Positions 29,698-38,975 of a stretch of 64,000 nucleotides of DNA are shown here, in pieces. Each line of letters opens with the position of its first letter. Position 1 is the stretch's first letter. Below the pieces are notes generated by a model. The model ran no database searches and was not told the origin of the DNA. It saw only the letters and a list, made by a program, of their open reading frames with translations. The position numbers and the translations under genes were made by a program. The stretch covers positions 1 through 64,000 of the forward strand of contig NZ_JAERQZ010000001.1 of assembly GCF_016735515.1 (NCBI RefSeq), given 5' to 3'. Source of the stretch: Piscinibacter sp. HJYY11. GTDB taxonomy: Bacteria > Pseudomonadota > Gammaproteobacteria > Burkholderiales > Burkholderiaceae_C.

Positions 29698-31212
29698 ATG
29701 AGAGTGCCTTTCGTTCTTTCACTCCGCGTGCTGGTGCCCGCGCTGCTTCTCACCGCGTGCGGTGGGGGCGGTGCGAGCTCCAGCGCCGGGGAATCGGAAC
29801 CTGTCGTCTCCGGCGAAACGCGGCCGCAGGACGCGCGCAGCTTCACCGTCGCGGCACTGGATTCGACGGCTGTCTATCCGGACTACCAGCCCGGCTCGGG
29901 CGGGGTGCCCAGCTTCACGGCCGTGCCTGGCTTCGAGGGCAGCAGTCGCTGGGGCGGAGAACTGAACGGTGCTGCCTATCGCATCGAAGTGCCGTCGAAC
30001 TGGAACGGCGAACTGGTGATGTACACGCACGGCTACCACGGCACGGGGGCGGTGTTGACGGTCGAGACCCCCTCGATCCGGCATCACCTGCTGCAACTGG
30101 GCTATGCCTGGGCCGCGTCCAGCTACAGCAGGAACTACTACGACGTGCGGGCCGGCATCGAGGACACCAATGCCCTGGCCCTGGCGTTCAACAGCATCGC
30201 CGCCGCGAAGGGGCGCGCGCTGGCCACGCCGTCGAAGATCTTCATCATCGGCCATTCGATGGGCGGACACATCGCGGCCGCCGCCGTCGAAGCGGAGACG
30301 GTGGCGCAGGCCAGGCATCGGGTCGTGTACGCCGGCGCCGTGCCGATGTGCGGAGTGACCGGGGACATGGCGCTGTGGGACACCTTTGCGGCAATGCAGA
30401 TCGGTGCTCAGGCGGTTGCCGGGTTCGCGAGCCGCCCCCTGCCAAACCCGAACTGGTCGTCGATCTCGCCCCAGGTCAATGCAGCCCTCTGGTCGAGCTT
30501 TCCGTCGCCGGCCACGCCGACCGCGTCCGCCACACCGACGGTGCTGGGTGAGCACTATGTGTCCATCCTCAAGCACCTGACGGGTGGCGAGCGCCCGTTG
30601 TTTCGCCTGGGACTGGCCGCTCCGGGCAGCTCGCTGGCTCTGGCATTCGGCGTCTTCGGCGACGACGGCACGATCGGCGGCATCCTCAACAAGTGGGGAA
30701 CCGACACGACGCGCTTCTCGTACACCGTCGAGGGCAACCCGGCAGTGAGCGCCGCCATCAGCGGGCGGGTGCAGCGGGTCAGCGCCGAGCCGCAGGCGAA
30801 TGCGCGCCGCAGCGACGGATTGCGCTGGATGCCCAGGGTGAACGGCGAGGTGCAAGCGCCGGTCGTGGCCATCCACACGCTGGGCGACCTGACGGTGCCG
30901 TTCAGCATGATGCAGATCTACCGCCAGCGCGCCGACGCGAAAGGGAACGGCGATCGCCTCGTCACCCGCGCCATTCGCGGCATCCACCATTGCGATTTCA
31001 CGGTGGCCGAACAGAACGAAGCGTTCGACGCCATGGTCCAGTGGGTGAGGACCGGCGTGAAACCATCGGGCGACGACGTCGTCACGCCTTCGGTGGTGGC
31101 AGCGCCGCACTTCGGTTGCACGTTCTCGCGTGCGCCCGTGGCTGGCGTCGATGCAGATTCAACCATCGCCTTGAGAGGCCTGGTGACCGCATCGGGCGCC
31201 ACGTGCCCTTGA
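29698..31212 (+). CDS. lipoprotein alpha/beta hydrolase, copy 2
   Basis: A 504-residue paralogue of the preceding protein, alike along its whole length (FTVAALDSTAVYPDY, THGYHGTGAV, FIIGHSMGGHIAAAAVEAE, HTLGDLTVPFSMM, GIHHCDF). The lipobox LLTACGG shows it is also a lipoprotein. It follows copy 1 by 13 bases and is in the same operon. The main differences lie in the N-terminal linker and near residues 300-330, which could reflect different substrates. A tandem duplication is the simplest origin. Confidence 0.8.
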   Translation: MRVPFVLSLRVLVPALLLTACGGGGASSSAGESEPVVSGETRPQDARSFTVAALDSTAVYPDYQPGSGGVPSFTAVPGFEGSSRWGGELNGAAYRIEVPSNWNGELVMYTHGYHGTGAVLTVETPSIRHHLLQLGYAWAASSYSRNYYDVRAGIEDTNALALAFNSIAAAKGRALATPSKIFIIGHSMGGHIAAAAVEAETVAQARHRVVYAGAVPMCGVTGDMALWDTFAAMQIGAQAVAGFASRPLPNPNWSSISPQVNAALWSSFPSPATPTASATPTVLGEHYVSILKHLTGGERPLFRLGLAAPGSSLALAFGVFGDDGTIGGILNKWGTDTTRFSYTVEGNPAVSAAISGRVQRVSAEPQANARRSDGLRWMPRVNGEVQAPVVAIHTLGDLTVPFSMMQIYRQRADAKGNGDRLVTRAIRGIHHCDFTVAEQNEAFDAMVQWVRTGVKPSGDDVVTPSVVAAPHFGCTFSRAPVAGVDADSTIALRGLVTASGATCP

Positions 31213-31263
31213 TGGCCGCCCATCCCCACAGATTCCCGACCCAGCAGTTTAAGGAGACCCGCG

Positions 31264-32262
31264 ATGCAATTTCGCCCCCACCCACGACGCCATCTGATGC
31301 ACGCCGTCGCGTGCATGGTCTTGGCCCTCGGCCTGCCCGTGCAGGCCCAAACGACCGCGTTCCCGACCAAGCCGGTGCGCATCGTCGTGCCGTTCCCGCC
31401 AGGTGGCGCGACCGACATCCTGGCACGTCTCCTGGCCGACAAGCTGGCGCCTGCGCTCGGTAAGCCGGTGATCGTCGACAACAAGGCGGGCTCTTCAGGG
31501 GTGCTCGGGACCGACATCGTGGCCAAGTCGCCCGCCGATGGCCACACCCTGGTGCTGAGCCTCAGCAACTCGCTCCTGACCAATCAGTTCCTCTACGCGA
31601 GGATGCCCTATGAGATCTCACGCGACCTGACTCTCGTCTATCAGATCGCGACCGGGCCGGTGGTGCTCCTCGTGCATCCGAGCATTCCCGCCAACACGGC
31701 GCAGGAACTCCTGAAACACGTCAGCGCGAAGAAGGGGAAGCTCTCCTACGGCTCATGGGGCATCGGCTCGTATGCGCATCTCGCCGGCTCCCACATGAGC
31801 GCCACGCAGAAGGCCGAGATGTCGCACATCCCCTACAAGGGCGAGGCGGCGATGATCCAGGATCTCCTTGGCGGACAGCTCGACATGGCGTACGCCAGCG
31901 CGCTGCAGGCCAAACCCCATATTGAAGCCGGGAAGCTCAAGGCGATCGGGGTCACCGGCGAAAGCCGCATGGCAACGCTGCCCAACGTGCCCACGCTTCG
32001 GGAGCAAGGTTTGACGGACGAGGCGTATCGCGTCACCGGGTGGCTGGGCATTGCCGTTCCATCGGGGACGCCTCCCGCGGTGGTTCGTCGCATCGCTGCT
32101 GAAGTGCGCGCGGCCGTGCAGCTGCCCGATGTGCGGGACCGGATCGCCGCCATGGGATTCGAGGTGCGGGACAGTTCACCCGAAGCCTTTGCAGCGGTCT
32201 ACAAGAAGGAGCTTCCGATCTGGGAGCGCCTGATCAAGCAGTCCGGGGCCACGCTCGAATGA
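31264..32262 (+). CDS. Bug/TctC-family periplasmic solute-binding protein
   Basis: A 332-residue protein with signal peptide (MHAVACMVLALGLPVQAQ) and the Bug hallmarks PVRIVVPFPPGGATDILAR, VDNKAGSSGVLGTD, SHIPYKGEAAMIQDLLGGQL and LPNVPTLREQGL. Such proteins bind carboxylates and aromatic acids, for uptake by TctAB or for sensing. No tctAB permease genes lie nearby, as is common for Bug proteins in Burkholderiales. TAAGGAG precedes ATG 31264. A strong hairpin follows. Confidence 0.92.
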   Translation: MQFRPHPRRHLMHAVACMVLALGLPVQAQTTAFPTKPVRIVVPFPPGGATDILARLLADKLAPALGKPVIVDNKAGSSGVLGTDIVAKSPADGHTLVLSLSNSLLTNQFLYARMPYEISRDLTLVYQIATGPVVLLVHPSIPANTAQELLKHVSAKKGKLSYGSWGIGSYAHLAGSHMSATQKAEMSHIPYKGEAAMIQDLLGGQLDMAYASALQAKPHIEAGKLKAIGVTGESRMATLPNVPTLREQGLTDEAYRVTGWLGIAVPSGTPPAVVRRIAAEVRAAVQLPDVRDRIAAMGFEVRDSSPEAFAAVYKKELPIWERLIKQSGATLE

Positions 32263-32274
32263 CCCCATGAGTCC

Positions 32275-32306
32275 GCGAGCCGCGGCAGCTCGTTGCCGCG
32301 GCTCGC
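32275..32306 (+). terminator. terminator after the Bug gene
   Basis: A perfect 13-bp inverted repeat GCGAGCCGCGGCA / TGCCGCGGCTCGC with loop GCTCGT, then TTCGTCCC. It ends the transcript of the two hydrolases and the Bug protein. Confidence 0.7.
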
Positions 32307-32450
32307 TTCGTCCCAACCGCAGTCATCGCGGCATCCCTCACTGTTCCTGACAAACGTCGCCATCGCACGCCGTCCGCGTGCGTGAGGGACGCGCACGTCT
32401 GTCGTCGATGCCGACTGCGCGTAGCCGCATGACGCCAAGGAGTATTGCCA

Positions 32451-33605
32451 ATGAAAAGTCGCCGAAGCTTCCTCAGAAGTGCCGTCGGACTCACTGCTGG
32501 TGCGTCGCTTCATGCCGTCGCGTCCGCACAGCTTGTCGGCATGAGTCGCACCCCGGTGCTCCTTGGTTCGTCCCTGGCGTTGACCGGCGTGGTGGCCAGC
32601 GGCGGCATCGAACACACCAAAGGCATTCGGGCAGCGGTCAATGACGTGAACCGCGCAGGTGGCCTCAACGGCAGAGAGCTGAAGGCGGTCTTCGTCGACG
32701 ACGGGTTCGTGCCTGCGCGTTCTGCCGAGAACATCAAGAAGCTGCTCGAGGACGGTGCACTTGCGTTTGCGAGTCTGATGGGCACCGCCAACACCTCCGC
32801 ATGCATCACCACGCTCGAAGCTGCGGGCGCCTCGCTGGTGGGTCCCGTCACCGGCGCGAGTTCGGTGCGCCGAGCGGAGGTGAAGTCGTTGTTCCACATT
32901 CGTCCGTCCTATGCCGACGAGATCAGGCGCCTGGTCGAGCAGATGCAGACCCTGGGCATGCGGGACATCGCGGTCGTCTACCAGGACAACGCGTTGGGGA
33001 AGGAGTCGTTCGCCGATGCGGAACGAGCGTTTGCCGCGGCCGGAATCCGCTGGCCCATTGCGGTTTCGCTGTCGCTTGATGGCGCCAACGCAGACAGCAC
33101 TGCGCGGGCCGTCCTGGGCGCCAAGGCGGGCGCGGTGTTGTTGCTCACCACCGGCACTGCTTCGACCGACTTCGTCCTGGCCTTGAGGAAGGCGGCACCG
33201 TCGATGTCGATCGTTGGGTTGTCCATCACCTTCACGGACATTCCGCGGCTGGGTGCCCACATCCAAGGTCTGGCGTGTTCATCGATCTTTCCGACGCCAC
33301 GGTCGACCAAGCACGTGCTGATTCGCGAGTACCAGGCGTCGATGCGGGCCGCAGGATTGACGGCTGGCGTCGGCACCAGCTCCGTCGAAGGCTACATCAA
33401 CGCACGAGTGGCCATTGAGGGCATTCGGCGCGGCATGTCGATGGGCAAGTCCTTCTCGCGCGAGTCCGTGCGAAGCGGGCTCATCAGCCTCCGGAATTTC
33501 CGGGTCGGGGACTTGTCCGTCGACTTCCGGTCGGGTCCGCCATGGGTGTCGCCCACGCCTGTGTCGCTCGCCGTCTACGGTCACGACGGTGTGTTGCGAG
33601 CCTGA
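32451..33605 (+). CDS. ABC transporter substrate-binding protein (branched-chain amino acid/aromatic type)
   Basis: A 384-residue protein with a Tat-like signal (KSRRSFLRSAVGLTAGASLH) and a type I periplasmic-binding fold: VLLGSSLALTGVVASGGIEH, VNDVNRAGGLNGRELKAVF, DDGFVPARSAENIKKLLED and FASLMGTANTSACITTLEAA. This is the Leu/Ile/Val-binding type that often serves aromatic acids or amides in catabolic loci. No permease or ATPase genes are adjacent. CAAGGAG precedes ATG 32451. Ligand unknown. Confidence 0.88.
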   Translation: MKSRRSFLRSAVGLTAGASLHAVASAQLVGMSRTPVLLGSSLALTGVVASGGIEHTKGIRAAVNDVNRAGGLNGRELKAVFVDDGFVPARSAENIKKLLEDGALAFASLMGTANTSACITTLEAAGASLVGPVTGASSVRRAEVKSLFHIRPSYADEIRRLVEQMQTLGMRDIAVVYQDNALGKESFADAERAFAAAGIRWPIAVSLSLDGANADSTARAVLGAKAGAVLLLTTGTASTDFVLALRKAAPSMSIVGLSITFTDIPRLGAHIQGLACSSIFPTPRSTKHVLIREYQASMRAAGLTAGVGTSSVEGYINARVAIEGIRRGMSMGKSFSRESVRSGLISLRNFRVGDLSVDFRSGPPWVSPTPVSLAVYGHDGVLRA

Positions 33606-33701
33606 GGCGGACGCATGGTGCTGTGTCGCCCAGATTCCGATGGAGGCGTGTGACGCGATGCGCCCTCCGTACCCATCTCACCTCAACTGGAGAAGCTTTT
33701 C

Positions 33702-34874
33702 ATGAATGACGCTGGTGCACTCGCGGGCGTGCGGGTCTTGGACCTTTCACGCGTGCTGGCCGGGCCGCTGTCGGCGCAGACCCTGGGGGACCTCGGGGCC
33801 GACGTCATCAAGGTCGAACGGCCGGGCGTGGGGGACGACTCCCGCCACTGGGGACCCTGGTACTGGCGAAGTGATGGCAGCACGGAGTCGGCCTGGTTCC
33901 ACTGTGCCAACCGCAACAAGCACTCCGTCACCGCCGACCTGGCCACTGCAGAGGGGCAGGACCTGGTGCGACGGCTGGCCGCCGAGGCGGACGTTCTGGT
34001 CGAGAACTACAAGGTGGGCGATCTGGCGCGCCACGGTCTTGCGTACGAGGACCTGCGACAGGTCAACCCGCGGCTCATCTACTGCTCGATCACGGGCTAC
34101 GGACAGGACGGCCCGTCGGCACACAAGCCGGGGTACGACTTCGTGTTCCAGGGCGAGAGCGGCCTGATGAGCGTCACGGGCGAACCCGACAACCAGCTGG
34201 GTGGCGGTCCACAAAAGGTGGGTGCTCCGGTGGTGGACTTCGTCACCGGCCTGTATGCCACGGTCGCGATTCTCGCGGCTCTGCAGGCGCGGCATCGAAC
34301 GAACCGCGGCCAGTTCGTCGACATCGCGTTGCTGGACTGCGCGGTCGCCATGGGCATCAACCAGTCCGCGTCCTACCTGATGACGGGCATGGTGCCGCGT
34401 CGGCGTGGCAACCGACACCCCGACGTGGTGCCCTATCAGACCTTCGAGGTTGCAGACGGTCACATCACCCTGTGCGTCGGCAACGATGGGCAGTGGCGCA
34501 GGCTCTGCAGCGCGGTAGGTCGTGGCGATCTTGGCGAAATGCCTCAGTACGCGACGGGCGGTGACCGCGCCTTGCACGGCGACGCCATCTCGGACGCCCT
34601 CGGCGCTGCACTGCGCCTGCAGACCGTTGCCTACTGGCTGGACACGTTGGGTGCCCAGGGCATTCCATGCGGGCCGATCAACGACTACGCGCAGGCATTC
34701 GCGTCGCCTCAGGCCCGGCACCGCGGCCTGCGCCAGTTGATCAGCACCGCTTCGGGCGAAGACGTGCCGACGGTAGCCAGTCCGATCCGGCTGTCGGATA
34801 CGCCGGTGCAGTACCGCCACGTGGCCCCCGGTCTTGGCGAGCACAACGGATCGGGCTGGAAAACGCGCGGCTGA
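33702..34874 (+). CDS. CaiB/BaiF family (class III) CoA transferase
   Basis: A 390-residue protein with class III CoA-transferase features: GVRVLDLSRVLAGPLSAQTL, DVIKVERPGVGDDSR, RNKHSVTADLATAEGQ, the GYDFVFQGESGLMS segment carrying the catalytic aspartate, and GAPVVDFVTGLYATVAILA. It would transfer CoA onto a carboxylic acid released by upstream hydrolysis, preparing it for beta-oxidation-like degradation. Donor and acceptor are unknown. It follows the binding-protein gene by 96 bases. Confidence 0.9.
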   Translation: MNDAGALAGVRVLDLSRVLAGPLSAQTLGDLGADVIKVERPGVGDDSRHWGPWYWRSDGSTESAWFHCANRNKHSVTADLATAEGQDLVRRLAAEADVLVENYKVGDLARHGLAYEDLRQVNPRLIYCSITGYGQDGPSAHKPGYDFVFQGESGLMSVTGEPDNQLGGGPQKVGAPVVDFVTGLYATVAILAALQARHRTNRGQFVDIALLDCAVAMGINQSASYLMTGMVPRRRGNRHPDVVPYQTFEVADGHITLCVGNDGQWRRLCSAVGRGDLGEMPQYATGGDRALHGDAISDALGAALRLQTVAYWLDTLGAQGIPCGPINDYAQAFASPQARHRGLRQLISTASGEDVPTVASPIRLSDTPVQYRHVAPGLGEHNGSGWKTRG

Positions 34875-35032
34875 CCCGCTTGGGCACCGTCAACGTCTGG
34901 ACCGACGCGTGCCCGATCCGCCGACGGTCGCCTTGCGCTGAATCGCACAGGACAAGCACTCCCCAACAGACAACCGTTCCGACTTGTTGAAGCCGCGGTA
35001 CAGCGGCATTTGTTCATCAATCAGGAGACATC

Positions 35033-35929
35033 ATGTTCAACATCACAGACAGCTTGCGTCACATTGCCAAGGCAGCCGTTCTCGCGGCCACCTTGACCGC
35101 TTCTGCGCTCGCGGGCGCGCAAACCAACCCCTACGCCAAAGGGCCTGACCCGACGGTCGCGAACCTGGAGGCCGCGACCGGCACGTTCGCCGTGCGCTCC
35201 ACCACCATCTCGCGTTACAGCGTGTCCGGCTTCGGCGGGGGCACGGTGTACTACCCCACCACGACTGGCTCCTATGGGGCGATCGCCGTCACGCCCGGCT
35301 TCAGCGCCTACCAGTCAGCGATTAGCTGGCTGGGGCCACGTCTCGCTTCACGCGGGTTCGTGGTGATCACCATCGACACCCTCACCACGTCCGATCAACC
35401 CGACAGCCGTGCACGCCAGCTCAAGGCTGCGCTTGATCGACTGGTCACGATGAGCCGCACCCCCGGCAACGTGCTCTACAACAAGGTTGACGCCACGCGG
35501 TTGGCTGTGGCCGGTCACTCGATGGGCGGCGGCGGCACGCTGGTCGCGGCGCGCGACAACCCGCAGTTGAAGGCGGCCATCGCCCTGGCCCCGTGGAGCT
35601 CGACCAACAATTTCTCGACGATTCGCGTGCCCACGCTGATCATCGGCGGCCAGAACGACACCACCGCGAGCGTATCGCGCTACTCGATTCCGTTCTACGA
35701 CAGCATCTCGACGGGTGTCCCGAAGGCCTACCTCGAACTGCGCGGCGCTGACCACCTCTTCCCGCAAAATTCGTCGTGGTATCCGTTCGTGGGCCGCTAC
35801 ATGATCACGTGGTTCAAGCGCTTCGTCGACAACGACACCCGCTACAGCCCGTTCCTGTGCGGCGCTCAGCGAGACATCGACATCCGCAGCACCCGGGTGT
35901 CGGGCTACCGCGGCAACTGTCCGTACTGA
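35033..35929 (+). CDS. PETase/cutinase-like polyester hydrolase
   Basis: A 298-residue secreted alpha/beta hydrolase that aligns from memory over its whole length with Ideonella sakaiensis PETase: mature start QTNPYAKGPDP, TVYYPTTTGSYGAIAVTPGF, the elbow GHSMGGGG and the end RFVDNDTRYSPF. The triad is Ser163, Asp209, His241, with aromatic clamp residues Phe90 and Trp188. Differences from IsPETase: His replaces the Trp before the nucleophile, and the extra disulphide near the active site is absent (GGQND, HLFPQ), so it is closer to type I cutinases. The C-terminal disulphide (Cys276-Cys296) is kept. AGGAGACATC precedes ATG 35033. Confidence 0.88.
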   Translation: MFNITDSLRHIAKAAVLAATLTASALAGAQTNPYAKGPDPTVANLEAATGTFAVRSTTISRYSVSGFGGGTVYYPTTTGSYGAIAVTPGFSAYQSAISWLGPRLASRGFVVITIDTLTTSDQPDSRARQLKAALDRLVTMSRTPGNVLYNKVDATRLAVAGHSMGGGGTLVAARDNPQLKAAIALAPWSSTNNFSTIRVPTLIIGGQNDTTASVSRYSIPFYDSISTGVPKAYLELRGADHLFPQNSSWYPFVGRYMITWFKRFVDNDTRYSPFLCGAQRDIDIRSTRVSGYRGNCPY

Positions 35930-35945
35930 TCTGCAAATAGCGAGT

Positions 35946-35965
35946 TGCGCGTCGAGAGACGCGCA
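35946..35965 (+). terminator. hairpin after the polyester hydrolase gene
   Basis: TGCGCGTC-GAGA-GACGCGCA forms a perfect 8-bp stem 16 bases after the stop codon. No T-run follows. It separates this gene from the convergent operon at 36079-41942. Confidence 0.5.
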
Positions 35966-36078
35966 GCAAGTCTCCCATCTTCCAGAGCTACTCGCGCCCT
36001 GCAGGCGTAGAACGCGGCCTGAGTCGCCCGTTTCGTGAGACGCCGCTTGAACACTGCGGCCTATATGCCCCGGGGCTT

Positions 36079-37332
36079 TCAAGATCCATGCTGCACAGGC
36101 GCGAGCCTGAGTCCTGCCGCATAGCGCTCGAGGTTGCGGGCGGCGTTTGCCATTTGTGATGGCGCGTGCTCTTCGGCAGCGAGGGCGCGAGCGGCCTGGG
36201 TCAACTCTTCGAGCCGTTCGCGGACAAGTTGCATCGCCACGTCAGCGTCCGTCGGCAAAGCGACATGCCGCGTCAGCCCGAACTCCGGCCCCGCGCGCAA
36301 CCGGCTGCCCGCGCGAAGGGGGAGCAGCATGAGCGCTTCTCCTATCGGTTTGAGCACCGTGGCCATAACTACGATGGCCACGGAAGCAAAGGACTTGGCG
36401 ACGTCGCCGACCTCCGTGCTACTAAAGGTGAACTGCAACATGCGCATCGCCAATCCGTACACCTCATTGAAGTGCGCGGCTACGCGGTGGGTATACGGAT
36501 CCTCGATCAAGGACACGCCGTACTCAGCCTCGAAACCCTCGACCCGGGTCGTTGGATTCTCTGCGACGATGCGCACAGGTGCGAACGCGTCGTCGGAGGC
36601 TGCAACCTCGGCCTCGAACTCCGCCAGCACCCGCAGGAACAAGCCGTAGTGACAGTTCATATCTTCGCGGCTTGTTCCTTCACCTTGCCCAACGATCATT
36701 TGGATCGCTGCCGCAGCAGTTTTCCTGTCAGCGACCTTGATCAGGTCGGGGAAGTCAACGACGTCTTGGCCGATCTGTCGGTCATCATTACCCACAAACA
36801 ACTGGGCTTCGGGAATGGTCTGAAAGCCGCTCAGGATTTGCCCATAAAGTTCCCCAACCGTGACGTCCTGGCTTGTAGGTGACTGATCCTTTGGAAGCCC
36901 TAAGGTTTGCGCCACGTCCTCTGGGGACACGTGGGCCGGCAGTTCGTACATGATGAAGCGCTTCAGGCAGTCGGCACCGAATGGCGCGAGCTTTAAGGGC
37001 AAGTTCATGGCGTAGTAGGTTGCTGGCTGGGGGAAGCGTGGGCGCTGGTAGTACGGCATGCCGCCAATGGCTGCAAGCAGATTCCACACCTGCGCCAGAT
37101 GCAACATCTCCTCTGCCGCGATCGCGTACAGCTGGCTGGCCCATGACCGCACCTTCTGTTGCTGCTGCCAGGTCATGCCACCCTCGGACAAGTCCTGTTT
37201 GAGGCTGAAAGCAGCAAACAGATACGTGCAGAGCAGGCCGTGCTCCAATTCGCAGGCATCGCTTAACAGCGACAACAACTGCGACCGCGAGGCAACTGGT
37301 TCCGCAGTGGCGCGGAAGAGCACCTCGCTCAT
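36079..37332 (-). CDS. VioB/PF12902-type ferritin-like protein
   Basis: A 417-residue protein whose first ~230 residues form the ferritin-like domain seen in VioB-type iminophenylpyruvate dimer synthases: LLSDACELEHGLLCTYLFAA, then YAIAAEEMLHLAQVWNLLAA and PYYQRPRFPQPATYYAMNLP. Candidate metal ligands are Glu30, His31, Glu75 and His78. The remaining ~190 residues are helical and unfamiliar. No signal peptide. It is the last gene of a five-gene operon and overlaps the GMC gene by 4 bases. It may perform oxidative chemistry on a product of its neighbours; the substrate is unknown. Confidence 0.75.
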   Translation of the reverse strand: MSEVLFRATAEPVASRSQLLSLLSDACELEHGLLCTYLFAAFSLKQDLSEGGMTWQQQQKVRSWASQLYAIAAEEMLHLAQVWNLLAAIGGMPYYQRPRFPQPATYYAMNLPLKLAPFGADCLKRFIMYELPAHVSPEDVAQTLGLPKDQSPTSQDVTVGELYGQILSGFQTIPEAQLFVGNDDRQIGQDVVDFPDLIKVADRKTAAAAIQMIVGQGEGTSREDMNCHYGLFLRVLAEFEAEVAASDDAFAPVRIVAENPTTRVEGFEAEYGVSLIEDPYTHRVAAHFNEVYGLAMRMLQFTFSSTEVGDVAKSFASVAIVVMATVLKPIGEALMLLPLRAGSRLRAGPEFGLTRHVALPTDADVAMQLVRERLEELTQAARALAAEEHAPSQMANAARNLERYAAGLRLAPVQHGS

Positions 37333-38972
37333 ACCTCCAGCTCCCGAGCGATGGCTGGGACCGCCCGCAGCGCCAGGGCGGCCACGGTAAGGGTGGGATT
37401 GGCAGTTCCACATGTGGGAAACGCACTGCCGCCGACGATGAACAAATTGCGGTGATCGTGCGCACGGCTGTCCACATCTACGACCGAGGAAGTGGGGTCG
37501 GTGCCCATGCGGCAAGTTCCCATGATGTGGTTGGCGGCTGAATAGCGATCGTCTGCCGGAATCGTGATGTCAGTCGCCCCCAGTTTCTCGAACAACGTCC
37601 GGATAACACTTCGCCCCATCGCGAAGCCACGCCGGTTGTAGTCACTGAGTTGAAAACGAAGTTCTGGCCGTGGAACGCCAAGGCGGTCCAACTCAGACGA
37701 CAGCACCACGCGATTGTCGGCGTCGGGTAGTGTCTCGGTGGAGTAGCTTAGTCTGAATTGCCGGGTCAATACGTCCCGCGTACGTTCGCGCAATGCGTCA
37801 CCGAATAGCCTCTCGTGCTTGATCAGGTTCAACGCTGTGGCGTAGGGGCCCTGGAGCAGTCCCCATCCGTCATTGCCGACAGACATTCGAAACGCCGCGC
37901 CGTGTGCCCGAAAGTGACCGTCGCGGAAAGCGTCGATGCCCGAGGTCGTAGGCGGGCCGCGGAACGGATACACAGGAAACGGAAGCAGCGCCGCGCCTTG
38001 CCCTTGCAGGTGATCCATCAAGTTTCGGCCCACCTGATCGCTTGAGTTGGCCACGCCATTCGGAAATACGTCCGTGCGGGACATCAGTAGCAGCTTCGCC
38101 GACTCGATGGCGTGCGCTGCCACTACCACGACTCGGGCGAACACTTCATGATCTGCGCCGTCCCAGGTGCGGTAGGTCACGCCCGTGGCACAGCCATCGG
38201 CGCCGATGTGCACGCGTGTGACGACCGACTGTGAGCGAATCTGGACACCGGCTTTGCGAGCCTTATCGAGGTGCACGGTGGCATCATATTTTGCGCCGAT
38301 CGGACAGATGGGGTCACACGTGGAGTTTCCGGCGCAAGGGGGCCGTCCATCGTAGGGCTGGGAGTTGCGCGCCTGCGGCGTCGACATGATGCGAACCTCG
38401 CGCTCATGAATGACGATACCGTCTAGCAGCGGCTTAAGGATCGTGTCGCCGTAGCACGGCCAGATCTGGCTCATTGGGTATGGTGCGGAGCGCCAGCCAC
38501 CCAGGTAGTTGGCCCATTCGTCATGGTTTCCCGAGACACCCAGCTCGGCTTCGGCCTGAACATACCAAGGCTCCAAATCGTCATAACTCAGCGGCCAATC
38601 GATGCCCACACCAAAATTCGACTTCATGCGAAAGTCGCTCGGAATGAGGCGCGGCACGTTTCCGCGCCAGTGCCACGTGGCACCACCGTAACGCCGCTGG
38701 TAGGTCGCCTTAAACTTGTCTTGGCCGGGTTGCACGTAGTAGTCCGTCGCGTCGTCCGGACTTGGTGCGAAGTGGTCACCGTCGCGGCCGCGATAGGGCG
38801 AGCCCATGCTTTTCTTCGGGGCGGACACGTAGGCCTTCACCAGATCTAGTCTCGAAGGCCCCTCCTCGCCGGCTTCCAGGATTAAGATCCGAGCGCGCTC
38901 ATTGAGCTTGCTCGCGAGGATGCCTCCGACAACTCCCGCACCGACGATCACAATGTCGAAAACCTCGCTCAT
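37329..38972 (-). CDS. GMC family FAD-dependent oxidoreductase
   Basis: A 547-residue protein with the N-terminal FAD motif (FDIVIVGAGVVGGILASKL, residues 5-23), the GMC segment YQRRYGGATWHWRGNVPRLI, a CAGNSTCDPICPIGAKYD cysteine cluster seen in gluconate/sorbitol dehydrogenase-type enzymes, and the C-terminal HIMGTCRMGTDPTSS and GTANPTLTVAAL motifs. It would oxidise an alcohol and pass electrons on. The gene directly upstream is a PF12318-like small subunit, so the two likely form a dehydrogenase complex. No signal peptide is seen. Confidence 0.9.
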   Translation of the reverse strand: MSEVFDIVIVGAGVVGGILASKLNERARILILEAGEEGPSRLDLVKAYVSAPKKSMGSPYRGRDGDHFAPSPDDATDYYVQPGQDKFKATYQRRYGGATWHWRGNVPRLIPSDFRMKSNFGVGIDWPLSYDDLEPWYVQAEAELGVSGNHDEWANYLGGWRSAPYPMSQIWPCYGDTILKPLLDGIVIHEREVRIMSTPQARNSQPYDGRPPCAGNSTCDPICPIGAKYDATVHLDKARKAGVQIRSQSVVTRVHIGADGCATGVTYRTWDGADHEVFARVVVVAAHAIESAKLLLMSRTDVFPNGVANSSDQVGRNLMDHLQGQGAALLPFPVYPFRGPPTTSGIDAFRDGHFRAHGAAFRMSVGNDGWGLLQGPYATALNLIKHERLFGDALRERTRDVLTRQFRLSYSTETLPDADNRVVLSSELDRLGVPRPELRFQLSDYNRRGFAMGRSVIRTLFEKLGATDITIPADDRYSAANHIMGTCRMGTDPTSSVVDVDSRAHDHRNLFIVGGSAFPTCGTANPTLTVAALALRAVPAIARELEV

Positions 38973-38975
38973 TGT

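Noticed and set aside
28065..31110. Long minus-strand frames (593 and 463 codons) across the two hydrolases
   Set aside because: Antisense shadows. The + strand shows lipobox, GHSMGGH and triad residues in both copies.
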